Below the pieces are notes generated by a model. The model was not told where the DNA came from, ran no database searches, and was given only the letters and a program-made list of their open reading frames with translations. Shown piece by piece: positions 26,094 to 34,435 of a DNA stretch of 64,000 nt. Source of the DNA: Fluviispira multicolorata (GTDB lineage Bacteria; Bdellovibrionota_B; Oligoflexia; Silvanigrellales; Silvanigrellaceae). Location of the stretch: NCBI RefSeq assembly GCF_009208585.1, contig NZ_WFLN01000007.1:248001-312000 (forward strand). Direction: 5' to 3'. The position numbers were made by a program, and so were the translations under genes. Numbering within the stretch: position 1 is the stretch's first letter; each line of letters opens with the position of its first letter.

Positions 26094-27443
26094 ATGACTC
26101 AAAAGTTCAGCAACCCACAGGGTTCAAGTTCAAGTGAAAATAATAATGCGCCTGTGAAAAAAATCACTCCTGCTTTATTGTTTTCGGCCGTTTTTGTCGC
26201 TGTAAGCTTTATTGTTATGCTAATTCCTCTTGCTCTTTTTAACGTGGCTCAAGTTGCTGCAATGCTTGGAAAAAGAATTGCTCTTTCGCTAATGCTTGTT
26301 GTTTCCTTGTCATTTTTTCTTTTTGGTATTTTATTTTCAAGTTTAAGTATTATATCCATGGGAGTTATTGTTTTATTTGCTATTCCTTTTTTCATGAGCG
26401 CGATTTATTTGCGTGAAAAAAGAAAACATTGGCTCTATGCAGCTTCTGTTTTGTTTCTCCCTGTCATTTTATTTTTTGGCTTTTTAAGTTTTACACCTAC
26501 AAAGTTAACAGTAATTGATGGAGAAGTGAAAACACAAATACATCAAGAAATTGCTCTAAAAAAAGAAGAGCTTCAATCTCAGTTTGCTGGTAGAAAGCCA
26601 ACTGTAAAAGAGGTTCAAACTCTTGCTCAATATGATCAATTCAAAGAACAAATCGATCAAATTGTTGCAGTTCCGGCTGTGCGCTCGTTTTTAGATTATA
26701 ACTCTTGGCAAAGAATGGCTTTTCTTGTATTTGGAGCAGGTTCTTCCTTCTTCTTAATAGGATTGCTTATTTCATTTGCTAATGTTGTTTTTGTTGATTT
26801 TGGGTTTGAGCAAATTGAAAGATTACGTGCTGTGGTCAATTATGTCCGCAGACATCCTACATCTTTTTCAGCTCAGTTAACTTCTGTACTTTTTGCTATG
26901 CCTATGGTTCGAGCAAATAGATTAGAAACTCCAATATTGATAAACCAGCATGCGACGCAAAGCTTAGGGAATGGCAACCAAAAACTGTCAATTTTAGCAA
27001 GTCTATGGAAGCCTTTGAAACCAAATAATACAATTATGTGGCAAGGATTTTCTTTTAAATTTGAAGGAATGAGTGCTTGGAATTTAAGAAACTTCTCTTT
27101 ACCTCTTCCGCTTGTTCTTCTTGCAGTTGCATTTGTTGGTACGATGGCATTTTGGTATGGAAACCTTGAGTCTATCATTTCATCCTTACAGCATACGGCT
27201 TTTGCGCCTATTTTTGCTTTGATGAGTGTTATGTCATTTGTAGTTATCACTATATTGGCATTGCAGGGGATGTTTACAATTTATAAAAGAGTATCAACCT
27301 TTTTGGTACTTTCTTTTGTATTTTTATTTTTTATTCTGGGTTCAAAGGCATCATTTGGACCTTACGCAATTCTCGCAGCATTTGGTGCTGTAGGGTTGCT
27401 TGATTATGTGTATGATTGGCGTGGAAGAAAGCTTAAATCCTAA
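26094..27443 (+). CDS. YybS-like (DUF2232-type) multi-pass membrane protein
   Basis: A 449-residue inner-membrane protein with about nine hydrophobic segments in two blocks. A soluble, helix-prone loop (about 135-200, Glu/Gln/Lys-rich) lies between the early segments, and a cytoplasmic section (about 250-330) precedes the last four. Its place between rpsF and rplI is the usual place of DUF2232/YybS-family genes, and the general layout fits; I base the call on context and topology rather than a strong motif. Function of that family is unknown. It starts 51 bases after rpsF with AGAGG upstream and ends 55 bases before rplI. Confidence 0.65.
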   Translation: MTQKFSNPQGSSSSENNNAPVKKITPALLFSAVFVAVSFIVMLIPLALFNVAQVAAMLGKRIALSLMLVVSLSFFLFGILFSSLSIISMGVIVLFAIPFFMSAIYLREKRKHWLYAASVLFLPVILFFGFLSFTPTKLTVIDGEVKTQIHQEIALKKEELQSQFAGRKPTVKEVQTLAQYDQFKEQIDQIVAVPAVRSFLDYNSWQRMAFLVFGAGSSFFLIGLLISFANVVFVDFGFEQIERLRAVVNYVRRHPTSFSAQLTSVLFAMPMVRANRLETPILINQHATQSLGNGNQKLSILASLWKPLKPNNTIMWQGFSFKFEGMSAWNLRNFSLPLPLVLLAVAFVGTMAFWYGNLESIISSLQHTAFAPIFALMSVMSFVVITILALQGMFTIYKRVSTFLVLSFVFLFFILGSKASFGPYAILAAFGAVGLLDYVYDWRGRKLKS

Positions 27444-27498
27444 GATTTTTCTATGTTTTTCAAAATGAACTCGTTTTTTATACAAGAGGGTTATAATT

Positions 27499-27945
27499 AT
27501 GCTCGTACTTTTGCAAGCAAATGTACCAAACTTAGGTCATATTGGTGATCTTATCAAAGTTAAATCAGGATATGCAAGAAATTATCTTTTTCCACGTAAG
27601 CTTGCAGTTTTAGCTGACGAAAGAAACCAAAAATCACTTGAACATCAACGTCGTCAAGCTGATTTGAAAAAACAAAAAGAACTTGCTGTTGCAACTGAAC
27701 TTGCTGCAACAATCAGCGCACTTTCTTTAACAATTCAAAAACCAGTTGGTGAAGAAGACAAAATCTTTGGGACTGTTACAACTCAAGAACTTGCAGATGC
27801 TTTCCATTCTGCAGGGCATGAAATTGATCGTCGTATGATTACTATCATCGACGAAATCAAGCTTGTAGGAGTTTACAAAGGCTCTGTTAAGCTCCATCCA
27901 GAAGTTTCAGCACAATTTAATATTTGGGTTGTTGCTCAAAACTAA
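27499..27945 (+). CDS. rplI: 50S ribosomal protein L9
   Basis: A 148-residue L9 protein. The N-terminal domain shows the family signature NLGHIGDLIKVKSGYARNYLFP followed by the long connecting helix (about 45-75, RNQKSLEHQRRQADLKKQKEL). The C-terminal domain includes EDKIFGTVTTQELADA. Length is standard (147-150). AGAGGG precedes the ATG. It ends the rpsF-membrane protein-rplI group and is followed by a strong terminator. Confidence 0.97.
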   Translation: MLVLLQANVPNLGHIGDLIKVKSGYARNYLFPRKLAVLADERNQKSLEHQRRQADLKKQKELAVATELAATISALSLTIQKPVGEEDKIFGTVTTQELADAFHSAGHEIDRRMITIIDEIKLVGVYKGSVKLHPEVSAQFNIWVVAQN

Positions 27946-27985
27946 AAATTTTTCTTAGTAACATCAAAGAATTAAATTTTTAATA

Positions 27986-28016
27986 ACAGATGAGAAATTC
28001 TCATCTGTTTTTTTTT
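27986..28016 (+). terminator. Rho-independent terminator after rplI
   Basis: ACAGATGAGA and TCTCATCTGT form a 10-bp stem around a 3-base loop (AAT), followed directly by nine T. It lies 40 bases after the rplI stop codon and is the clearest intrinsic terminator in the window. Confidence 0.92.
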
Positions 28017-28066
28017 GTCACATTTTATTTCTTAAGTTCGATTGAACAACGTCCGATTTTTTTCAT

Positions 28067-28867
28067 ATGAAACACTTAAAAGACGCTCGAAATTTATTAG
28101 ATCAAGGCGACTCAGGTGGTGCTATGGAGATCATTGAAAACCTCCTTGCCCTCTCACCTAGGAATACAGAAGCATTGAGAATGAAGTCATTCATTCTTGA
28201 CTCTTGGGGGCGTTTTGATGAGTCTTTGGCTATATTACATATCTTGGGAAAAATGGCATCTGAAGATGAACCATTTGAAGATCTTGATAGAAGAATGGAA
28301 GAGGAAAGGGAATCACTTATATACAGTCGTTTAACGCCTGAAGGAAGATGGTATTTTCAGTTTTCTCCTCTGCAAATGCTTGTTTCTTTGTTTGGTTTAA
28401 TGGGTTGTTTCCTTTTTCTTATTACGAGTCCAAGTTATTTTGATAATCCAGGTTCTTCAGTAGGATTGGGGCTCTCTTTTGTTACTTTAGTTTTGTTACC
28501 TTGGATAGTATTGCTCTCATTAAATTTTAAAGGTGTTAAAAAAATACTTGTTGGACTTGCGGGAATTCACGTTTTTTATGGTGTTAAAAAAATATCATAT
28601 ACTTGGGATCAAATGGGATCGGTTGTAATTGAATATGATACAAATTTAAATACTGATTATTTACACATGATTGTTTATTCTAAGTTAACACGTGAAGCTT
28701 TATTAGATTTTGATATATCTAGAAGCAATAGTGTGGTAAGGGCAAGAAGACATTTTGTAAGACTCGTATTAAGTTATATTGATTCAGTTAGCTACGTACC
28801 AAGAGGAAAAGCAACTGATTTTGAACGAAATAACTCTAGCGATAAAAAAACAAATTCAGCGGCTTAA
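28067..28867 (+). CDS. TPR-like membrane protein
   Basis: A 266-residue protein. Residues 1-62 look like one to two TPR helices (ARNLLDQGDSGGAMEIIENLLALSPRN, then a second pair). Two membrane segments follow (about 107-122 and 131-153), then a beta-rich domain (VFYGVKKISYTWDQMGSVVIEYD) reminiscent of PH-like bPH2 domains. The function is unknown; TPR plus membrane suggests a scaffolding role. No clear ribosome site precedes the ATG. Its TAA and the stop of the convergent rarA gene share the sequence TTAA. Confidence 0.65.
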   Translation: MKHLKDARNLLDQGDSGGAMEIIENLLALSPRNTEALRMKSFILDSWGRFDESLAILHILGKMASEDEPFEDLDRRMEEERESLIYSRLTPEGRWYFQFSPLQMLVSLFGLMGCFLFLITSPSYFDNPGSSVGLGLSFVTLVLLPWIVLLSLNFKGVKKILVGLAGIHVFYGVKKISYTWDQMGSVVIEYDTNLNTDYLHMIVYSKLTREALLDFDISRSNSVVRARRHFVRLVLSYIDSVSYVPRGKATDFERNNSSDKKTNSAA

Positions 28868-30150
28868 ACTTTTTTATTCATTTTTTTTGGATTTTTCCAT
28901 AGATCTGCAAGTCTGCTTTTTAATTTAAACTCCACCCCATAATCTGAAGGTAAATAAGCAGCTATTTTTTCTTGCTGCTTTATTTTATTAACTTCTGAAG
29001 GTAGATATTCAAAATGGATAAAAGAATTTTCATAATTGTGTGGATATTTATATTTATCCTTCCCTTTAACGGTTAATTCAATAGGGGGCTGAATAGAATA
29101 TCCATTTTCTTCTGCTTGGACTCTCCAATTACGAACTTTTTCAATTGCTAAATAAGCTTTGTTACTTTTAAGAGTGCTTGCCAAATAAGTAACACATTGC
29201 GCAAGTGGAATTCTGCCTTCAGGCATACCCACACATTCGATAGCGCGATAAGCACTGACTGCTAAAGTGAGTGCTTGAGGATCGGAATTTCCGATATCTT
29301 CACTAGAAAAAATTATGCACCTTCTTAAAATAAAAAGAGGATCTTCTCCTTTATCAAGTGCCGCTATAGCGTAAAAGAGCGCAGCATCAGGATCGCTTCC
29401 ACGCATACTTTTGATCATAGCACTTATAAAATCGTAATGATTTTTATTTGTAAAAGCTTTTAATGAATTTTTATAAACATCATTCTCTTCGTCTTCTGTT
29501 TTACAATGAATAATATTTTCAAATAAATTTAATGCAAAGCGTAAATCACCACCACTCATTTTTGCAATTTTAGGAATTGTTTGTTCCGTTAATTTTTGAT
29601 CATCAGAAATAGTTAATGCAAATTTTGAGTCATTTAATTTTAAAAAATTCAAACTGTGAATCAGTCCTTTTTCAATATCTTTCTCATTTAATGCGGAAAC
29701 ATAAATGTTTCTTACTCGACTTAAAATGGGAGCAGAGAGTTCAGTTGTCGGTGCTTCAGTGGTTGCTCCAATGATCCAAGCTTCTGAATATTCAAGAATG
29801 GGAAGGAGAGTGTCTTGTTGAGCACGGTTGAGTCTATGAATTTCATCAATGAAAATGAGAGAGCCAGGGTTTTTTTCAACGGCACTTTTAATTTCTTTAA
29901 CACCGTCTCTGACAGCAGATAAGGTAACAAAGCTAAGATTTGAAGCTTCTCCTAGCATACGTGCTAAAGTTGTTTTACCTGATCCAGGTGGGCCCCATAA
30001 GATAAGATGAAATTTATGTGATGTTCTCCATTGTAAGAGATCTCTGTTCCAAATTTTATATGCAGAGCCTAATAATAAATTTTCAGTTTTTAAGGAAGGA
30101 CGCAATCTCTCTGCAAGTAGTCCTTTTTCATTGCTAATATCTGCTGTCAT
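28864..30150 (-). CDS. rarA: replication-associated recombination protein RarA
   Basis: A 428-residue AAA+ ATPase of the RarA/MgsA/WRNIP1 family, acting at stalled replication forks. Walker A is GPPGSGKT (53-60), Walker B LIFIDEIHR (97-105), and the sensor 1 region is IIGATTEAPT. The C-terminal tetramerisation region has DPLFILRRCIIFSSEDIGNSDP and MPEGRIPLAQC, strong family signatures. The ATG at 30150 has AAGAG upstream; a TTG at 30171 is a less likely start. The start lies inside the end of lnt (17-base overlap), so the two genes are coupled. Confidence 0.94.
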   Translation of the reverse strand: MTADISNEKGLLAERLRPSLKTENLLLGSAYKIWNRDLLQWRTSHKFHLILWGPPGSGKTTLARMLGEASNLSFVTLSAVRDGVKEIKSAVEKNPGSLIFIDEIHRLNRAQQDTLLPILEYSEAWIIGATTEAPTTELSAPILSRVRNIYVSALNEKDIEKGLIHSLNFLKLNDSKFALTISDDQKLTEQTIPKIAKMSGGDLRFALNLFENIIHCKTEDEENDVYKNSLKAFTNKNHYDFISAMIKSMRGSDPDAALFYAIAALDKGEDPLFILRRCIIFSSEDIGNSDPQALTLAVSAYRAIECVGMPEGRIPLAQCVTYLASTLKSNKAYLAIEKVRNWRVQAEENGYSIQPPIELTVKGKDKYKYPHNYENSFIHFEYLPSEVNKIKQQEKIAAYLPSDYGVEFKLKSRLADLWKNPKKMNKKV

Positions 30151-31840
30151 AGGAACTCTTGTTTGCTGCAATTAAAATCCATATGAGGGAAAGAAAGCCT
30201 AAAATTATAAGAGGCCAGTTGGACAGTAGAGTATATATGGTTATTTCTGAAGATATTGGGATATCAATAAAACCAGTTGCTTGAGTTAAAAGAATGGTGG
30301 GAGGTAAAATAATTCTCCCTAACGGATCGAAAGCCATTGTTGGACCTGTATTTGATACCATAACAAGACTGCGTGCATTTTCTATTGAACGGAATTTATT
30401 AAGTATACTAAATTCAAGCCCTGCATTGCTGTTTACCATCCAAACAAAATTTGCTTGATTGACAAAAATACTTGCATTCCCTTTTAATGTTTCAAGTCTA
30501 GTAAGTTCTGGGTAAATAGAATCAAAACATATAAGCGGCGCAACGAATTCTTTTTCATTATATGCAAGGGCATCATAACTTGTACCAATTTCTACTTTGC
30601 TTGCATTTTCAAAAATATTTCTATAATAATTGCCAATTTTAGGAAAATAGTTTTCAAATGGAACAGACTCACCAAATGGCATTGGGATCCATTTGTCAAA
30701 TTCTTTACTTTTAGAGCCATCAGGACGTATTAGAAATGAGGATGACCAGACTCTTGCTTTTTCATATCCTACTTTCTTGAGATCTTCTTTATCCCATTTT
30801 GTTGCTTGTACTAAAATTGGTACTTGGACAGAAGCAGAAAATTGTTTTGTTGCTAATAATTCATTATTATCAAGCATAAAAAAACTATGGACAGCGCTTT
30901 CAGGCCAAATAATGAGATCAGGCTTTTTTCCATCTTTTTCAAGTGCTTTATTAATAGCTTCTTTACTCATCTCTAATAGACGAGTTAGGTTTTGTTGCTG
31001 AGAACCCGTTGAGGGAAGCGGTAATGATGCTATAGAATTAAATGTAAAATTAGGTTGAACATAGGCAATTCTTGTTTTTTTTGCTGTTACTAATGTATCA
31101 TTTACTTCGTTTATTCTAAAATATCCAAATGTAAAAATAATACTCCAGAGAGCAATATTTATGAATGAAGTTGAAATAAAAAGACTTTTATTCTTTGAAA
31201 GTTTTAGGATTGCCTCTGAAAGAGAAAGACTTGTATAAAAAATAAAAAATGAAATAATATTGAAACCAAAGAGACTTGAAATTTGGGTAATTTGGGTTTC
31301 CGAGTGCATAAGGCTGCCAAAAGTCCAATTAAAGAAGCGTGGAGCTATGATCTCAAATAATGTCATTGTCATAGCAATTCCAATAAGTGGAAGTTTTTTA
31401 TTGCTATGTCTTGTCTCTAACCATGTTTGCAGGATTAATGGTGAAAAAAGAATTGGAAAATAAAGTGATGTCAATGCACAAATTGATATATAAAGAGGAT
31501 AGGCAAAATAAGGTTTTAAAGAACTAAAATATATAATAGGTTGCGAAATCCAGAAAAAAGCAAGGAGTTGAAGAATAAAACCAAAAAACCAAATTGCAAA
31601 AAAAGCCTGCAAACTGCGATGAGCTGCGCTGAGTTGAGCAAAATGCTTTTTTAGACTTGAGTGCTCTGCATATTTTCGCGGTAGAGTTTTGAGAATGAGA
31701 ATGAGAGGGATAAGGGAAAATGGGATAATGGCACCTATTCCAAGCAAAGGAAATTGATAGCCTGGAAACCCCATAGCCACGAGGAGAGCGCTTGTGATAA
31801 GAGCTATATACTTTAGAATGCTAAATTTGATAGATACCAT
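30134..31840 (-). CDS. lnt: apolipoprotein N-acyltransferase
   Basis: A 568-residue inner-membrane enzyme that adds the third acyl chain to lipoproteins, using phospholipid as donor. About seven N-terminal membrane helices (to about 240) precede a nitrilase-like domain and a final helix near the C-terminus. The catalytic residues are Glu314 (WPESA), Lys383 (FDKWIPMPFGE) and Cys438 (LICFDS). The start is the ATG at 31840; a GTG two codons earlier is also possible. Presence fits the lipoproteins predicted here (23237, 58021). Confidence 0.95.
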   Translation of the reverse strand: MVSIKFSILKYIALITSALLVAMGFPGYQFPLLGIGAIIPFSLIPLILILKTLPRKYAEHSSLKKHFAQLSAAHRSLQAFFAIWFFGFILQLLAFFWISQPIIYFSSLKPYFAYPLYISICALTSLYFPILFSPLILQTWLETRHSNKKLPLIGIAMTMTLFEIIAPRFFNWTFGSLMHSETQITQISSLFGFNIISFFIFYTSLSLSEAILKLSKNKSLFISTSFINIALWSIIFTFGYFRINEVNDTLVTAKKTRIAYVQPNFTFNSIASLPLPSTGSQQQNLTRLLEMSKEAINKALEKDGKKPDLIIWPESAVHSFFMLDNNELLATKQFSASVQVPILVQATKWDKEDLKKVGYEKARVWSSSFLIRPDGSKSKEFDKWIPMPFGESVPFENYFPKIGNYYRNIFENASKVEIGTSYDALAYNEKEFVAPLICFDSIYPELTRLETLKGNASIFVNQANFVWMVNSNAGLEFSILNKFRSIENARSLVMVSNTGPTMAFDPLGRIILPPTILLTQATGFIDIPISSEITIYTLLSNWPLIILGFLSLIWILIAANKSSYDSRY

Positions 31841-31935
31841 GAACACATCTTAATTAAAGGGTTTGGACTTGAGCTTTGAAAAAGTTTATACCAAGTGCGG
31901 GTGGCATGATAACATGTGGATATGAGGATCACAAC

Positions 31936-33210
31936 ATGTGCTTTTCTCTAATAGGCAGACTTTTCTTTTTGCGATTTATTTGCTTGTTTTTAATTTATCA
32001 TACTTCTTTTTATGCAAACGCTATCGAGCCAACAATTGAATTAAATTTGCAAGGCCAAATTCCACGTGTTGAGTTTGATTCCACACGCTTTGATTTTGGC
32101 GAAATATATCGAGGGCAAAGAGTAAGTCATCTTTATAAATTTCAAAATACAGGCAATGGAACTCTAGTTTTTAGTAGTATTCATGCGGCTTGTGGATGTA
32201 TAAATACAAAAATGTTAGCGAATGATGGAATTACTGTAAAAAATGTTTTTAAATCTGGAGAAAGTGGACTTGTGAATGTTGAATTCAATTCACGAGATTT
32301 TTCTGGGAATATTGTAAGAACAATCACCCTAGAAACAAATATGGGATCCTCTTCTCCAACTGTTACTTTAACTGTGACAGCGAATGTTTTACAAGAATTA
32401 ACTTCAAATCCAGCACTTTTATATGTGGGTAAAATTCAAGGGGACTCTCAAAAAATATTTAATATCAATATGAATTTAATAGGTCGCGGAAAATTTTATA
32501 CTGCAAAAGAAAATATGAATTTAATTGATTTAATAAAATCTGAAGTTGAAAACTCAAAACTCTCAAGCCAGTTAAAAGAAAATATTCTTTCTAATACTGA
32601 ACCTCTTAAGGTTATTGCGGTTGAGTCGAATGTTCCCTTTATTAAAGTCAAATTATTGCCACAAAATTCTTCTCAAAATACTCAATTATCTGTCCAAATT
32701 GATGATAAATCGATACCAATTGGAGCAATAAGTGCCAAAATTAAAGTTTGGAATAATTCTACGTATTATAAGGACTTTGAAATTCCAATTATAGGAGAAG
32801 CTGTAGGCCATGTACAAGCTTCAGCAAAATATGTTGAATTTGGTGTTGTCAATGAAATAAGACCTGCAGAACGTGTTATAACATTTAAATCATTAGATAA
32901 AAATTTCTCTGTAACTGGGGTAAAAGTAGAACTAAAAAAACTACCAGAACTTAAAAATTTAAAAGATTCTGATTTATTTGATATTAGAAAAGATAAACTT
33001 TCACTTTCAAATGCAGCATCTGAGGGCAATGCTCATTCCTCGTTTGTTGTCTCATTTAAGCTACGATACCCAAAAAATTTAGATAATTTGAGTGAATTTC
33101 AGGTGACTCCAGGGGTAAATGTTTCTGGTTTTTTTGTTGTCAAAACCAATGATCCCGATTACAAAGAGATTACAGTGCCGTTTTTTGGCGTATTAAGGAA
33201 AGAGCCATGA
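31936..33210 (+). CDS. exported DUF1573-like protein
   Basis: A 424-residue exported protein. A signal peptide (about 1-31, ending in FYANA) is followed by an Ig-like DUF1573 domain: FDFGEIYRGQRVSHLYKFQNTGNGTL, then ACGCINTK, the typical CGC turn of the family, and GLVNVEFNSRDFSG. The later part probably contains two more beta-sandwich domains (one begins KYVEFGVVNEIRPAER). The ATG at 31936 has GAGGAT 6 bases upstream; an in-frame ATG at 31876 would bury the signal peptide. Role unknown. Its stop overlaps the start of a 45-codon gene (ATGA). Confidence 0.78.
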   Translation: MCFSLIGRLFFLRFICLFLIYHTSFYANAIEPTIELNLQGQIPRVEFDSTRFDFGEIYRGQRVSHLYKFQNTGNGTLVFSSIHAACGCINTKMLANDGITVKNVFKSGESGLVNVEFNSRDFSGNIVRTITLETNMGSSSPTVTLTVTANVLQELTSNPALLYVGKIQGDSQKIFNINMNLIGRGKFYTAKENMNLIDLIKSEVENSKLSSQLKENILSNTEPLKVIAVESNVPFIKVKLLPQNSSQNTQLSVQIDDKSIPIGAISAKIKVWNNSTYYKDFEIPIIGEAVGHVQASAKYVEFGVVNEIRPAERVITFKSLDKNFSVTGVKVELKKLPELKNLKDSDLFDIRKDKLSLSNAASEGNAHSSFVVSFKLRYPKNLDNLSEFQVTPGVNVSGFFVVKTNDPDYKEITVPFFGVLRKEP

Positions 33211-33344
33211 CAGAGCAAATGATCAAGATCCATAATGCTGTACAAATTCCTTCAGTTTATATCGACATTGGAATTATTTTAGGAATATTTTTTTCCATTT
33301 TAGGTTTGGTATTTATTCTTTATAGCTCAAAGAAATTGAATTAA
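33207..33344 (+). CDS. 45-residue single-pass membrane microprotein
   Basis: A short frame beginning at an ATG that overlaps the previous stop codon (ATGA) and ending at TAA 33342-33344, 10 bases before the next gene. The 45-residue product has a polar N-terminus (MTEQMIKIHNAVQIPS), a single hydrophobic helix (about 19-40, rich in Ile/Leu/Phe) and a KKLN tail. The stop-start overlap, position between two genes and clean membrane topology argue that it is translated. Family unknown. Confidence 0.6.
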   Translation: MTEQMIKIHNAVQIPSVYIDIGIILGIFFSILGLVFILYSSKKLN

Positions 33345-33354
33345 GAGGTTTAAC

Positions 33355-34014
33355 GTGGGTATTTTTGATAAAATTTTTTCTTCGCAACCTAAATCATATG
33401 ATAAATATGGAGATATTTTAAAAAAAGTGATGACAACAAAGGAGCAGCGTCTCGAGGCAATTGAGGCTCTTGAAAATATTGCTCCTGAGCAGTCTGTTCC
33501 ACAACTCTTAAAACGTTTTGAAATTTCTGTTGATTCTGGTTTAATTGACAATCGTGAAAAAGAAAAGTGTTTAAATATTATTGTAGAATTTGGCGAAAAA
33601 TCTAAGCCATTTGTAAAAAAAATAATTGAATCACAAAGACGTATTTCTTGGCCTATTAAAATTGCAGAAAAAATATTTTCGCATGATGAATATGCTGAAA
33701 TTTTAATAAATAATTTAAAGACAAATATCGCTGTATTTGATGAGTCTGTTCTTGAAAGAAATGAAGAAATAATGCTCGCTCTTAAGGAAGTAAAAGGAAA
33801 AGAAGAAATTATCGTTAATAAGGTAACGGAATTTTTAAGCAGCCGTGATGAGAATCTAAAAATGGCTGCACTTGAATGTTTAGAAGAGCAAGCAAAACAA
33901 AATATAACTGCTAAAGAAATTATTATAAATCTTTCAAACCAACCTGTTACTGATGAAAACTCACGCTTCATGGGCGTAGTCAATTCAATAATTCAAGCTC
34001 ATAAATGGGCCTGA
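33355..34014 (+). CDS. HEAT-like alpha-helical repeat protein
   Basis: A 219-residue soluble protein made almost wholly of predicted helices. Repeats of about 35-40 residues recall HEAT/armadillo units: QRLEAIEALENIAPEQSVPQLLKRF and ENLKMAALECLEEQ are the clearest. It begins with a GTG codon with AAGAGG 7 bases upstream. Such proteins usually bind other proteins; no catalytic residue is evident. It ends 4 bases before the VOC gene and is probably part of the 31.9-35.6 kb operon. Confidence 0.65.
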   Translation: MGIFDKIFSSQPKSYDKYGDILKKVMTTKEQRLEAIEALENIAPEQSVPQLLKRFEISVDSGLIDNREKEKCLNIIVEFGEKSKPFVKKIIESQRRISWPIKIAEKIFSHDEYAEILINNLKTNIAVFDESVLERNEEIMLALKEVKGKEEIIVNKVTEFLSSRDENLKMAALECLEEQAKQNITAKEIIINLSNQPVTDENSRFMGVVNSIIQAHKWA

Positions 34015-34018
34015 AATT

Positions 34019-34435
34019 ATGCAATCTACAACAACATGGGTTAAGAATATTGGGCATCTTGCTATTGTGATCGACGATATCGAAAAAGGAAAATGGTTTT
34101 TCGGTGAAGTCTTGCAAGCGCGTTATTTTATGTATAAAGGCGAACAAATCATGGTAGAAATGGGTTCTTCCGTGTTTGTTGCTAAATTATCCAAAGATGC
34201 AATAGACAAAACCCGACAAGTAGGTCATTTTGGTAAACAAGTTCTCGATCATTATGGTTTTCAAGCAGAATCTCCCGTCCAAGTGGATGCTTTTTTTCAG
34301 CGCATTCAAAGTTTTAAATTGGAAATTATACGAGAGCCTCACGATCGCTCAGATGGTCGAGCTTTTTATTTTCGAGATCCATTTGGCAATTTAGTCGAAT
34401 ATTTTTGGTATAATAGGAAAAAAGAACATGCATGA
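34019..34435 (+). CDS. VOC-family (glyoxalase/bleomycin-resistance fold) protein
   Basis: A 138-residue protein with the paired beta-alpha-beta-beta-beta units of the vicinal oxygen chelate fold. Likely metal ligands are the His in IGHLAIVIDDI, the His near VGHFGKQVLDHYGFQ and the Glu in DPFGNLVEYFWY. The substrate is not predictable from sequence; members include glyoxalases, dioxygenases and resistance proteins. It overlaps ftsY by 8 bases and sits 4 bases after the HEAT-like gene, so it is translated within the same operon. Confidence 0.82.
   Translation: MQSTTTWVKNIGHLAIVIDDIEKGKWFFGEVLQARYFMYKGEQIMVEMGSSVFVAKLSKDAIDKTRQVGHFGKQVLDHYGFQAESPVQVDAFFQRIQSFKLEIIREPHDRSDGRAFYFRDPFGNLVEYFWYNRKKEHA

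Noticed and set aside
33327..33983. 218-codon minus-strand frame
   Set aside because: It lies wholly antisense to the HEAT-like gene; its Ser/Phe/Ile-rich composition is what the complement of a Lys/Glu-rich helical gene gives, and it has no ribosome site.
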